Positions 55,098 through 63,825 are shown, numbered from the stretch's first letter. The stretch is 64,000 nucleotides of DNA from Planctomycetia bacterium (GCA_015709575.1 CP054190.1:1364001-1428000), one strand, 5' to 3'. Numbers and translations are program-made. Notes: generated by a model not told the origin, from the letters alone.

Positions 55098-56393
55098 ATG
55101 CAGTTCGTGAAAAAGAACGCGGTGATGCTCGGCGGCGGCGGCGTGTCGCTGCTGGCGATCGTGATGCTGATCCTGGGGATGATGGACTCATCCGTCGCGG
55201 ACGAGATGAGCCGACGCGTGTCGGCGGCGGGGCAGATTTCGTCGTTGCGGGCCGACCCGAAGAACGACGCCATCATCGCGGCCGAGAAGGAGCGTGCCGA
55301 GCGAGTGGCGCGCGATCTCAAGAGCGCGTTTGAGAAGCTGCTGGAGATGAATCAGCGCAAGCCGCTGATCGCCGAGGCTTTTCCGCGGCCGCGCAGCATG
55401 ACCCAGGCGACGGAATTCCGGATCGCCTATGTTGAGGCGCTCGCGGCGCTGCTTCGCGAGCTGGACGCAGGCGACCTGCCCAACAACTCCGAGATCGAAG
55501 AGGAGCAGCAGAACGTCAACGACCAGATGGAGACGGAGCGCGCCGCCGCGGAGGAGGCTGATCCATCGATGGCGGCAGCGCCGCCGGTGCGGGGCGGTGC
55601 AGCGCCGCCGGGCGTGAGCATCGGCGGCGGGGGAAGCGGCCGGGCGGGCGGCGCGGCGGCTGCGCCTGGAATGCTGCCCGCGGGCGCGGACCCGGACGAC
55701 ATCAAGTACAACGCCGAGCGCCGCGCGCAGATCGCCAAGGCCCGCAGCATCCGAATCTACGCCGGCCCGGACGCGCTGCACCGCAGCCCGATCGCCGAGT
55801 CGCAGGCCGCGCCGAACGTGATCGACATGTGGTTCGCGCAGGTGAGCCTGTGGATCCAGCAGGACATTCTTCGCGCCATCCGCGAGATCAACGACGAGGC
55901 GGCCCGTGCCGACGGCGACGGCACCGTCGAAACCTCGCCGATCAAGCGGATCGAGCGCTTCCGGGTCTTTGGCTACGTCTCGCCCGAGGGCAAGATCATT
56001 GAGTTTCCAGCGGCGGCGGCAGCGGTGGTGGCCGGGACGACCGGCACCGCCACACAGATCCCCGGCGTGGGGGAAATGCGTCGCTCGTTCACGCAGCGGA
56101 AGGCGGACGAGCAGTTCGACGTGGTGCGGCTCACGCTGATCGTGACGGTCGATTCGCGCGATCTGCCGCTCCTGTTTGACCGCATCAGCCGCCAGAATCT
56201 GTACGTCTGCACGCACGTGGACCTGACCCGCTCGAACGACCCGATGTTCGGGTTTGTCTATGGACCCGAGCCGGTGATCCGTGCCACGATGGATTTCGAA
56301 TGCTACATGGCCCGCAGTGCGTTCGCGGAGATGATGCCGCCGGACGTGCTCAAGGCGCTGGGTGGAAATCCGCCCGAGCCGACCAATCCCTGA
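55098..56393 (+). CDS. Inner-membrane pilus-cluster protein (PilO-like position)
   Basis: 431 residues with one N-terminal membrane helix (AVMLGGGGVSLLAIVMLILGMMD), a charged coiled region (about 40-160), an Ala/Gly/Pro-rich spacer (about 160-205) and a C-terminal globular part (about 210-420: IRIYAGPDAL...FDVVRLTLIVTVDSRDLPLLFDRISRQNLYVCTHVDL...). The order (short cytoplasmic tail, helix, coiled coil, ferredoxin-like end) suggests a PilO/GspM-type protein. No direct similarity can be claimed. It is 38 nt after the pilM-like gene and 30 nt before the next, so the three are one operon. Confidence 0.68.
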   Translation: MQFVKKNAVMLGGGGVSLLAIVMLILGMMDSSVADEMSRRVSAAGQISSLRADPKNDAIIAAEKERAERVARDLKSAFEKLLEMNQRKPLIAEAFPRPRSMTQATEFRIAYVEALAALLRELDAGDLPNNSEIEEEQQNVNDQMETERAAAEEADPSMAAAPPVRGGAAPPGVSIGGGGSGRAGGAAAAPGMLPAGADPDDIKYNAERRAQIAKARSIRIYAGPDALHRSPIAESQAAPNVIDMWFAQVSLWIQQDILRAIREINDEAARADGDGTVETSPIKRIERFRVFGYVSPEGKIIEFPAAAAAVVAGTTGTATQIPGVGEMRRSFTQRKADEQFDVVRLTLIVTVDSRDLPLLFDRISRQNLYVCTHVDLTRSNDPMFGFVYGPEPVIRATMDFECYMARSAFAEMMPPDVLKALGGNPPEPTNP

Positions 56394-56423
56394 TCGCAGA
56401 CCGGGAGATCCGGAGAGACTCCG

Positions 56424-58388
56424 ATGAGCAAGGGTTCGTTCAATTTCGTCGAGTTGCACGCTGAGAAGCTCGTCCTGGGCGTCTGCGGCGGTTTTCTGCT
56501 CTACATGGTCTGGGCCTTTCTGATCAGTGCGCCCAACACCATCGAGTATTCCGGTCGGTCGGTCGCTCCGGGCGAGCTGGACGAGGCCATCCTGACCGCG
56601 GCGCGCGACCTGGAACGCGTCGTGAAGGACGCCAAGCCGGCCGCGACGGAGGAAAGCCAGTACACGCGCCTCGTCGCTGACACGCTTACCTCCGGAGTTC
56701 TCGCCAAGCCGCAGGACGGCGGGCCGCCCATCCCTCAGACCTTGCGGCCGGCGGCGCCATTCGGCCCCGTGGTCGAGTATCCGGGCGCAAAGGACGCGCG
56801 CGCGGTCGCACTGGTGAAGCCGCTGCCCCCGACCGCGCCGCTGGCACGCACCGGGCGAAGCATGGTGAAGCCTGTGTCGTTCAATATTCCGCCCGACGCG
56901 CTGCCCGGCGACACCGCGGTGGAGAAGTCCTGGGTCACGGTTGCGGCGTATTTTCCGATCGACCGTCAGCAGGAACTGATGAAGGCGGCCGGCTACGCGG
57001 CCGACAAGCAGCGCGTGTACGTCGCTACGGTGGACGTGCAGCGGCAGGAACTGGGGCCGGACGGCCAGTGGTCCGAATGGGCCGACGTCACCGAAAACAC
57101 CGCCCGCGCGCGCTTCGACACCCCCGCTCCGGAGGTCGATCCGGTCACCGGATCCGTGCGAAATGCGAGCGCGATCAAGGAGGCTCTCAACAAGGTGCGT
57201 GACTATCAGCGCGAGCTGATCCAGCCGCAGTTTCACACGATCGCCAAGGGCGACGTATGGAGCGTGCCGCCGCTGCCGGGGCTGAAGTTCACCCCATTGA
57301 CATCGGGCGCGGGCGTCCAGCCCCCGGGTGGCGGCGGGGTGGCGCCGCCACCGGATGGTCCGGGGGCCGGGCGCGGCGGAGTTGCCCCTCCTCCGGACGG
57401 CCCTGGCGCCGGCCGCGGCGGCGTGGCTCCTCCCCCACCTCCCCCTCCTCCTAGCGGACCGGGCGTGGGTCGCGGCGGCGGTACTGGCGGCGGCGGCGTT
57501 CGGCCGGGTGGCGGTGGCGGCCTGGCGCCGCCGGCGGGTGGCGGCGGCGGGGATCGGGCCGCGATGCGTCGCCAGGCAACGGAGATGCTGCGCGACGCCG
57601 ATCGGGCGTTTCAGCAGAAAGAATACGATTCCGCGGCGAACCTGGTCGAGCAGGTGCTGAATAACGAGCATGCCGACAGCGAGACCAAGAGTCGCGCCAG
57701 GCGGCTGCGCGACCGCATCATCGAGGCGCAGCGCAAGGCTGCCGAGGCCGGGGCCGCGCCGGGCAGCGCGACAGACGGCCCGCCGCCGCCGAACGTGATT
57801 CACAAGGCGCCCGATGGTTCTCCGGCGATCTGGTTCAACGACGATTCGGTCACGGCCGGCAAGACCTACCGCTATCGTATCCGCGTCAGCCTGTGGAACC
57901 GCTATGTGGGGCTGACGCGGCTGGTGCAGGACGTGGCCGACGCGCGGGTGACCACGGTTGCAGGCGAGTGGTCCGAGGCGACCGAGCCGGTGATGGTAGC
58001 GCCGACGGCGCATGTGTTCGTCCGCGGGCCGAAGGGTTCAGCAACGAACGTGGCCAGCGTGGAAGTGTGGAAGTGGATCGAGGGCGACTGGCACCGCGAG
58101 ACCTTCGACGCCTCGCCGGGCGAGACGATCGGCGGACCACGCAAGGTCAAGAGCGGCGACACGATCGACTTCTCGACCGGTTTCGTGGTGCTGGACGTGC
58201 GGCGGGAGATGGTTCGCCCGCGCCGCGCCGGCCGCGACGACACGGGTTTCTCGTTCGGCAACGAGGTTGAGACAACCGTGGTGACGTACGTCGATCCGGT
58301 CGACGGGCAGGTGCGCGAGCGCAACGCGGCCAGCTTCCGCACGGACCCGCTGCGCAAGAAGCTCGAAGAGGTGGTGGTCGAGAGCTGA
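56424..58388 (+). CDS. Pilus-cluster membrane protein with Gly/Pro-rich repeat
   Basis: 654 residues. An N-terminal helix (LVLGVCGGFLLYMVWAFLISA) is followed by a large soluble portion, a Gly/Pro-rich linker (about 300-385) containing tandem 14-residue repeats, a helical TPR-like part (about 390-430: MLRDADRAFQQKEYDSAANLVEQVLNNEH), and a C-terminal beta-rich part. PilP or secretion-platform roles are suggested by operon position only. No enzyme motif is seen. Confidence 0.65.
   Translation: MSKGSFNFVELHAEKLVLGVCGGFLLYMVWAFLISAPNTIEYSGRSVAPGELDEAILTAARDLERVVKDAKPAATEESQYTRLVADTLTSGVLAKPQDGGPPIPQTLRPAAPFGPVVEYPGAKDARAVALVKPLPPTAPLARTGRSMVKPVSFNIPPDALPGDTAVEKSWVTVAAYFPIDRQQELMKAAGYAADKQRVYVATVDVQRQELGPDGQWSEWADVTENTARARFDTPAPEVDPVTGSVRNASAIKEALNKVRDYQRELIQPQFHTIAKGDVWSVPPLPGLKFTPLTSGAGVQPPGGGGVAPPPDGPGAGRGGVAPPPDGPGAGRGGVAPPPPPPPPSGPGVGRGGGTGGGGVRPGGGGGLAPPAGGGGGDRAAMRRQATEMLRDADRAFQQKEYDSAANLVEQVLNNEHADSETKSRARRLRDRIIEAQRKAAEAGAAPGSATDGPPPPNVIHKAPDGSPAIWFNDDSVTAGKTYRYRIRVSLWNRYVGLTRLVQDVADARVTTVAGEWSEATEPVMVAPTAHVFVRGPKGSATNVASVEVWKWIEGDWHRETFDASPGETIGGPRKVKSGDTIDFSTGFVVLDVRREMVRPRRAGRDDTGFSFGNEVETTVVTYVDPVDGQVRERNAASFRTDPLRKKLEEVVVES
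57339..57422 (+). repeat. Coding tandem repeat, two 42-bp units
   Basis: Two consecutive copies of a 42-bp coding unit for VAPPPDGPGAGRGG, followed by a third partial VAPPPPPPPP. The DNA copies differ mostly at third positions, so the peptide rather than the DNA is conserved. Confidence 0.7.
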
Positions 58389-58421
58389 CGGGCGGCGGCC
58401 TGGGCCGTTCAGGAACGCGCC

Positions 58422-58967
58422 ATGTTTCTGCTCTCGTTATCCTCCACTGCGGGGATCGTCGCAGTCTGTGCGGCGGCGGTGGCGCTGACGCTGTTGTTGT
58501 GGCACCGCACGCGCCCGCCGATGCTCGCGTCCGTCACGCTTCCGCCAGTCATGCGGCGCGGGGTCGCGTGGTGGCTGATTCTGTCGTCGATCGCGGCGGC
58601 GGCGGCGCTGGCGTGGGTGTTGCTGCGCGGGCCGCTCGATCTGCCACGGCGGGGCGTGTTTCGCTATGTGCCGCTGGCGCTCGGCCTGGTTCCGCTGCTG
58701 ATCATCAACCCGGTGTATTTATGGCGAACGGCGTGGATCCGCCGCGCTGCGGCGCTGGCCGACGGCCGGTTGTGCACGCACTGCGCCTACAACGTGACCG
58801 GTCTACCGGACGCGGGCCGCTGCCCGGAGTGCGGCAACGCGTACGATGTCGCGGCGGACGCCGTGCTATGGCAGGCGATTGCCTTGCGCCCGAAGGACCG
58901 TGCCGCGGCGATAGTCACTGGGGTTGCCGATCGTCGCGACAACGGGCCGTCTGATCGTAGCCACTGA
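58422..58967 (+). CDS. Membrane protein with C-terminal zinc ribbon
   Basis: 181 residues: three hydrophobic helices (IVAVCAAAVALTLLLW, GVAWWLILSSIAAAAALAWVLL and PLALGLVPLLIINPVYLW) then a cytoplasmic zinc ribbon CTHCAYNVTGLPDAGRCPECGNAY. The CxxC ... CPECG pattern with a conserved GLP in between recurs in Phycisphaerae-type membrane proteins, although its function is unknown. It follows the pilus cluster by 33 nt. Confidence 0.75.
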   Translation: MFLLSLSSTAGIVAVCAAAVALTLLLWHRTRPPMLASVTLPPVMRRGVAWWLILSSIAAAAALAWVLLRGPLDLPRRGVFRYVPLALGLVPLLIINPVYLWRTAWIRRAAALADGRLCTHCAYNVTGLPDAGRCPECGNAYDVAADAVLWQAIALRPKDRAAAIVTGVADRRDNGPSDRSH

Positions 58968-59395
58968 GGGCGGAAGGGCGGATCGCGGCCACTGAGGGGG
59001 TGTCGGCTCGCCTTCCGGTACCGGCGGCCCGTACGCCGCCACGAACGGACGCGGCGCCGGGCATCCGCCCGGTGCGCATGCCTGCTCGAAGTGACGCGCG
59101 CGGCTTCGGTTGCGGCCCGCGTGGCGATGTCACGAGCGGGGTGACGCGCGCTGCTGCTCTGCGTGCAATCCGACGTGCCTCATGCGGCGCGATGTTCGAG
59201 GTGAGCGCCCGTCGCGCAATCGACCCGCGCGCACGGATGCGGTAGTATCTGCCGGATGAACGATCGGGCGCTCGCGGCGGGCCGGTACGGGTAACTCCGT
59301 GGTCACGGCGCGGGTGCCCGCTCCATCGCACGGAAGCGTAATTCCGCGGCTGTTCGCCGCCGCCGTCATCCTTTTTCAACCGCAAAGATTCCGCC
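58968..59395. other. Intergenic region, no gene seen
   Basis: 428 bp. It starts with an imperfect duplication (GATCGTAGCCACTGAGGG then GATCGCGGCCACTGAGGG), the first copy overlapping the preceding stop. A TAGTAT element near 59243 could belong to the promoter of the next gene. No RNA gene or open frame stands out. Confidence 0.4.
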
Positions 59396-60412
59396 ATGGA
59401 TAAGCTCCCCACGCTCCGGTTCATCCTTCGGAACTACACGAACTTCAACGCCCGCGCCACGCGCGACGCGCTGCTGGCCTACTGGGATCACGTTCAGCGC
59501 GGCGGAAAAATGTACTGGACGCTGGCGGGCGCGATGTCGTCGGCGCAGCTGGGGATCACGCTCTCGCCGGCGATCCGGGCCGGACTGATCCACGGCATCT
59601 CCGCGACCGGCGCAAACCTCGAGGAATCGCTCTTCCGCCTGGTCGCGCACCACAGCTACAAGGATTTTCCGGAGTATCGCTACTTCGCCAAGTCAGACGA
59701 CACGCGCATCCTCGAGCAGCGGATGCGCCGCGTGACGGACACCAGCATCCCGGAGGATGAGGCCTTTCGCGCGGTGGAGCGGCACATCGTCCCGATGTGG
59801 CAGGAGGCCACCCGCTCGGGTCAGCGGCGCTTCTGGCACGAGTATTTTTACGAGCTGGTGCAGGCGCTGCCGGCCTCAGCGCTGGAGGGCGACCCCGAGG
59901 AGTGCTGGCTGATGGCGGCGGCGCGGGCGAAGCTGCCGATGGTCGTGCCGGGCTATGAGGACTCGACCTTCGGCAACATCTTCTCGTCCTACGTCGCGCG
60001 CGGTGAGGCCAGCGCGTCGATCGCCAAGTCGGGAATCGAGGCGATGGCGGATTTTTACAACGTCTATCGCGAGTTGTCGGCCGGGGCGGGGGTGGGGTTC
60101 TTCCAGATCGGCGGCGGCATCGCGGGCGATTTTCCGATCTGCGTGGTGCCGTCAACGAAGTACGACTTGGAGCAGCCGGTGCGGCCGTGGGCGTACTTCT
60201 GTCAGATCTCGGATTCGACCACGTCGTATGGGTCGTACTCCGGCGCGACGCCGAACGAGAAGATCACCTGGGACAAGCTGACGGCCGAGACGCCGATGTT
60301 CGTGATCGAGTCGGACGCGACGATCGTCGCGCCGTTGATGCTGACGGCGCTGCTGGAGTGCAAGGCTGACCCGCGCGCGGCGAACGAGCTGATCGGGACG
60401 ATGCGGAAATAG
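59396..60412 (+). CDS. Deoxyhypusine-synthase-family protein
   Basis: 338 residues. Family marks are SSAQLGITLSPAIRAGLIHGISATGANLEES, VVPGYEDSTFGNIFSSY, GAGVGFFQIGGGIAGDFPICVVP, and the active-site region SGATPNEKITWDKLTAETPMFVIESDATIVAPLMLTALLE, where K294 matches the lysine that forms the enzyme-imine intermediate. Eukaryotic and archaeal deoxyhypusine synthase modify eIF5A. Bacteria lack eIF5A, and bacterial members are thought to act as homospermidine or similar polyamine-forming enzymes. A polyamine role is therefore likely but not proven. It precedes the CRISPR array by 219 bp. Confidence 0.88.
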   Translation: MDKLPTLRFILRNYTNFNARATRDALLAYWDHVQRGGKMYWTLAGAMSSAQLGITLSPAIRAGLIHGISATGANLEESLFRLVAHHSYKDFPEYRYFAKSDDTRILEQRMRRVTDTSIPEDEAFRAVERHIVPMWQEATRSGQRRFWHEYFYELVQALPASALEGDPEECWLMAAARAKLPMVVPGYEDSTFGNIFSSYVARGEASASIAKSGIEAMADFYNVYRELSAGAGVGFFQIGGGIAGDFPICVVPSTKYDLEQPVRPWAYFCQISDSTTSYGSYSGATPNEKITWDKLTAETPMFVIESDATIVAPLMLTALLECKADPRAANELIGTMRK

Positions 60413-60631
60413 GGGCGCGAGAGCTACCGCGCCGTCGAGGGATATCCGGGGGGGCCGCAAGAGCGCGAATCGGAGCATGCTGTCGGCCGCACCTGATCAG
60501 TTTCGATCCGATCGACACTGAGTCAATTGTGGGCCGACGCTGTTGCGCGCGGCAACGCGCGGCAATTCGCGGGACGAAACTACCGACTCCGGCGCATCGT
60601 AGCGCTTGTGGATAGGAGAGCACGTCCAAGG

Positions 60632-60864
60632 GGTGTCTGAACCACCAATTTCCCGGGCGGCTACAGCAGCGCGTCGCGCTGGCAATGGAGTCCACGCGGT
60701 GTCTGAACCACCAATTTCCCGGGGGGCTACAGCTACCGCCGACCAGCGCTACGCGCTCGCGCGGGTGTCTGAACCACCAATTTCCCGGGGGGCTACAGCA
60801 CTAGCGAGTCCACGCCGGAGTGGCGGGGGGTGTCTGAACCACCAATTTCCCGGGGGGCTACAGC
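60632..60864 (-). CRISPR. CRISPR array, four 36-bp repeats and three spacers
   Basis: Repeats at 60632-60667, 60698-60733, 60764-60799 and 60829-60864. Spacers are 30, 30 and 29 bp. The plus-strand repeat begins GGTGTCTGAACCACC and ends GGCTACAGC. Repeats 2-4 are identical; repeat 1 has one change (GGGCGG for GGGGGG), usual for the leader-distal end. Reading is therefore inferred to be leftward, with the leader side beyond 60864, the same direction as the effector gene. In crRNA sense the repeat ends GGTTCAGACACC. The array is downstream of the cas12g stop. Spacers 1 and 3 share GAGTCCACGC. Confidence 0.95.
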
Positions 60865-60896
60865 GGCCAGCCATAACTAAAGCAGGGTCAACATGT

Positions 60897-60934
60897 TCCG
60901 GCTGAATCACCGAAAAAAATCTGTGCTGCCACAG
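60897..60934 (+). ncRNA. Degenerate fifth repeat or tracrRNA anti-repeat
   Basis: One spacer length (32 bp) beyond the last repeat, the plus strand carries CTGAATCACCGA (60902-60913) and, about 34 nt from its start, a repeat-like CCACAGC end. CTGAATCACC differs from the repeat by one base and would pair with crRNA GGUGGUUCAG over ten pairs with one G-U, extendable to twelve. The change is wobble-compatible only if crRNA is transcribed leftward and this strand rightward. It could be a decayed repeat or the anti-repeat of a tracrRNA, which type V-G systems need. Confidence 0.4.
60913..60934 (-). terminator. Possible intrinsic terminator after cas12g
   Basis: On the minus strand, CTGTG-GCAG-CACAG (60934-60921) is followed by A and seven T (60919-60913), about 140 bp beyond the cas12g stop. 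The stem is only five pairs. It would separate the effector transcript from the array. Confidence 0.4.
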
Positions 60935-61075
60935 CTATCCGCCACCGAGAAAGCAGCAGTTCTTCCTTCGTGCCCGGGGTCCTGAGCGAGGGGACAGTGA
61001 CCGACAGCCCGTATTCCGGACAAATGACTCGAAGGAGCCCCGATCTTAGCCGCATATCCGGCACAGTCAACCCCG

Positions 61076-63523
61076 TTACGGGCCGGGGTTCCTTCGTGGA
61101 AGCACAATGTCGCCCCAAAACACCCGCCCGATCACACGTGCGGCGTTCGCATCGCTGCCGGTGTGAAGCGTGCACCTACATTGCGACCCGCCGCGCGGCG
61201 TTTTCAACGTAGGGACGCTCCCACTCTTCTCCTTACCGCGATTGGCGGGCAGCTCACCGCACTCGCAAGTGAACCGTCGTTCACTCTTGTGCTTCTTGAG
61301 CCGTCCGGCGTTCTTCTGCTCGTGGCCGCATTCCGAGCAAACTTGCGAGGACTTGAAGTACGGCACAGTGACCACTCGCATGCCGCGTTCGACGGCCGCC
61401 TCGGCCACTTTCCTGCGTACGCGGCCGTATGCGTACAGCGTGCCTTCCTGCTTCTTTCGCGCACTCTGGTCACCGAGCTTGTCATACGCTGGCAGCCGAT
61501 TGCCGCGAAGCGACTCGAAAACCACCAGGTCGCAACGGTGCTTCTCGGCAAGTTTGATAATTTGCCGCGCATTGAGGCGCGCCCAATCCCGCACCATCCA
61601 GCTGACGTGGCGCTTCAGCCCGCGGGCGTCGTGATCGCCCGGAGGAGAGGCCACGCCTTCGATCTGGATGCGATGCGCCGTCAGGGCGGACGTAACCGCC
61701 GCAATCCGCTCAAGGTGCAGCCCGACGTGCTCCTTCACGAGGCCGCGCGGATCGCCCTCGGCGAGCTTGCGGCTCCCGCGAATGCGATCATGGCCGGAGC
61801 CGGGGTTCAGCTCGGAGGGGGGCTGATGATAGAGACGGTTGATCTTGATGATCGGAATCGGCTCATCAAGGTCGTATGTGCGGCCGGCGAACAAGGCTAC
61901 GTGCGCGCCTGCCATTCCCAGATCAACTGCCAGCACGCGCAACTCGGCGTCGGGGTTTCCGCTAAAGCTGGACAGCAGCAGACTTCGCGCCTCGGTCAGG
62001 AAGCGCTCGTCGTCCGCCTCGCGCGGATACTGTTGGCTGCGCAAACGGTCGACCTCATCCTGCGAGCAGGCAAATCGCGATTCCCTGCGCGGAACGTCGA
62101 ACCGAAACCCTGCTCGAACGCGCGTGCCGATGAAGTTGACGTGGATACTGGTCACCCGCACGTCGCGCTTCGAGGGAGCATAGTCGTTTGGCCAGGGGAT
62201 GAACCCGAACTCGATCCACTCACCCTCGCGCATGTCATCCAATCGAAGGCGGAGCACGGAGCGATCGAAGTCGATCTGGTGATAGCCGTCGCCGAAAATC
62301 TTGGGCATCGGCAGGTCGCGGGCCGAGGGCAGGCGAAAGGCCGGTTTGCGCGGAGCGGCGAGGTAACGATGGCGCCACTCGCGGTACTGCTCTTCCAGGG
62401 CGAGCGTCGCGTCATCGAAACCACTGAGCGCCCGGCGGTATTCGTTGCACAACTGCGTGTGCGGGTTCCAATTGCACTGGGAGCGCTCCCACGTGCCGCC
62501 GATGCGGTCACAATGTGGAAGCTGCCGTTGCTGGATCAAATTCTGCTCTCGGAGTCCCAGCGCTGCGAGATACTCGCTCCAGCGACCGCGGAATCGCTGG
62601 TCATCCACTGAGTTCCTGAACAACCGCCTCAAGGCGTCATCGCGTGATTCGCCACGATGGCGACGCTCGAGAAACGCCTCGGCATGTTGGCGGAACTGGT
62701 CGGGGGCGAACCGTTTGTCGGATCGATTTCTCCGTTCAACGAATTTGACGAAATTCCAGCACAACGGAGAGTGGCCTTTCTCGCCTGCGTATACGCAGTT
62801 GTCGATGTTCCCTCTGGTTCGTGAGCAGAGGCAGATTCGCGGGCGCTTACGCCGCACGCCCCGCCGGTCGCCGCGCTCAGGGTCTGCCAATTGTTTGAAT
62901 ATCTGGGTAAAGCGCTTGCGAACTTCGGGCGTCAAGTCGGGATGCTCCGCCTCCCACTCACGCTTTTCTGTCCTCCAGGCGGCTTCCTGGCGCACCTGGT
63001 TCTCCATGCCGCGCTGGTAGCGCGCGACGATCCACTCGGCTGCGGATTTCAGCAGGACGAGGCGGTGGCCCGGCTGGTAGCGCGACAGCCGGTCGAACAA
63101 GCCCGCCTCGCCCGGATGTCGCGTGACGCGGCGCTCCGCCTCGATGGCAGCGCGGAGAGAGGGAGCGATCGGCGCAGCACCCAATTCAGATAGGCGGCGC
63201 AGGCCAAGCAGATCGTCCATCAGCGCTAGACGCCGCCGGTCGAGTTCGGGTTCGTCCTTGGAATCGCTCTCGCCTACAGATGGATAGAGCAGGAGGTCGC
63301 CCAGTTGGCCGAAACTTGCACCCCGGCGGAGTTCGGCGGCGTTCGGTGCTCTGCCGCGCAGCCCGAAGAGCCACTGGCACAGGCGGGCCGCATCGCGGTT
63401 GAACTGCTCGAAGTGCTGGCGAAGCCGGGAGCGCTTGGCACGAAATGCGATCGGACTCTCACCGGGCAGCCGACACAGTCGGCGAACGAGTGTGCGGGAT
63501 TCCCTGTATCGCGACGGGGTCAC
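61076..63523 (-). CDS. cas12g: Type V-G CRISPR effector Cas12g (RNA-guided RNase)
   Basis: 815 residues from the GTG at 63523 (GAAGAG upstream). The frame is open to an ATG at 63856, but those 111 residues look non-coding and contain the preceding gene's hairpin. The RuvC nuclease is split: RuvC-I LAVDLG with D534, RuvC-II VVFESLRG with E670, RuvC-III SDANAARVIGRVFWG with D791. A zinc ribbon lies between (C729, C732, C753, C755), followed by an extra about 30-residue insert with CRC. The first half has two Cys/His clusters (DNCVYAGEKGHSPLC at 241-255; LPHC and NPHTQLC at 335-359). Blocks such as YQPGHR, HPDLTPE, SIHVNFIGTR, RDWARLNARQII and AVERGMRVVTVPY match Cas12g1 (about 767 residues) as I remember it; no search was run. 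Cas12g uses crRNA plus tracrRNA to cut RNA, with collateral RNA and ssDNA cleavage. Confidence 0.88.
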   Translation of the reverse strand: MTPSRYRESRTLVRRLCRLPGESPIAFRAKRSRLRQHFEQFNRDAARLCQWLFGLRGRAPNAAELRRGASFGQLGDLLLYPSVGESDSKDEPELDRRRLALMDDLLGLRRLSELGAAPIAPSLRAAIEAERRVTRHPGEAGLFDRLSRYQPGHRLVLLKSAAEWIVARYQRGMENQVRQEAAWRTEKREWEAEHPDLTPEVRKRFTQIFKQLADPERGDRRGVRRKRPRICLCSRTRGNIDNCVYAGEKGHSPLCWNFVKFVERRNRSDKRFAPDQFRQHAEAFLERRHRGESRDDALRRLFRNSVDDQRFRGRWSEYLAALGLREQNLIQQRQLPHCDRIGGTWERSQCNWNPHTQLCNEYRRALSGFDDATLALEEQYREWRHRYLAAPRKPAFRLPSARDLPMPKIFGDGYHQIDFDRSVLRLRLDDMREGEWIEFGFIPWPNDYAPSKRDVRVTSIHVNFIGTRVRAGFRFDVPRRESRFACSQDEVDRLRSQQYPREADDERFLTEARSLLLSSFSGNPDAELRVLAVDLGMAGAHVALFAGRTYDLDEPIPIIKINRLYHQPPSELNPGSGHDRIRGSRKLAEGDPRGLVKEHVGLHLERIAAVTSALTAHRIQIEGVASPPGDHDARGLKRHVSWMVRDWARLNARQIIKLAEKHRCDLVVFESLRGNRLPAYDKLGDQSARKKQEGTLYAYGRVRRKVAEAAVERGMRVVTVPYFKSSQVCSECGHEQKNAGRLKKHKSERRFTCECGELPANRGKEKSGSVPTLKTPRGGSQCRCTLHTGSDANAARVIGRVFWGDIVLPRRNPGP

Positions 63524-63825
63524 AGTTGACTCTTCGCACAGCCGGTGCCGGGCACTGCAGGACTTGAATGCACCCACCCAATACGGAGCGGCAACCTCGA
63601 CGATCACTCGGGGTGACAGTACACCAATAGAACTTTTCTTGGAGGGCGTTAGGGTCTGGGAGCCGCGGATATGCCGTTTGCTGAGCGGAAACGGGGTTTC
63701 TGGGGAATGAGCGACCACCGGCAAGGCCGACAGGCACCGACGCTGTACGTCACGGGGACTGATCCGTCTATCGACATTGCCGCTCTGAGCGATACTGCTC
63801 GTTGGGGGTAGAGGGTGAGGTTTGG

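Noticed and set aside
60413..60631. Search for an anti-repeat on the other side of the array.
   Set aside because: Only short partial matches (such as AATTGTGG) were found, well below the candidate at 60902-60913.
61076..63523. Effector as Cas12b, Cas12e (CasX), Cas12l or a TnpB transposase.
   Set aside because: TnpB is far shorter. The recognition-half blocks match Cas12g rather than CasX or Cas12b as remembered; Cas12l could not be compared in detail, so a profile search should confirm.
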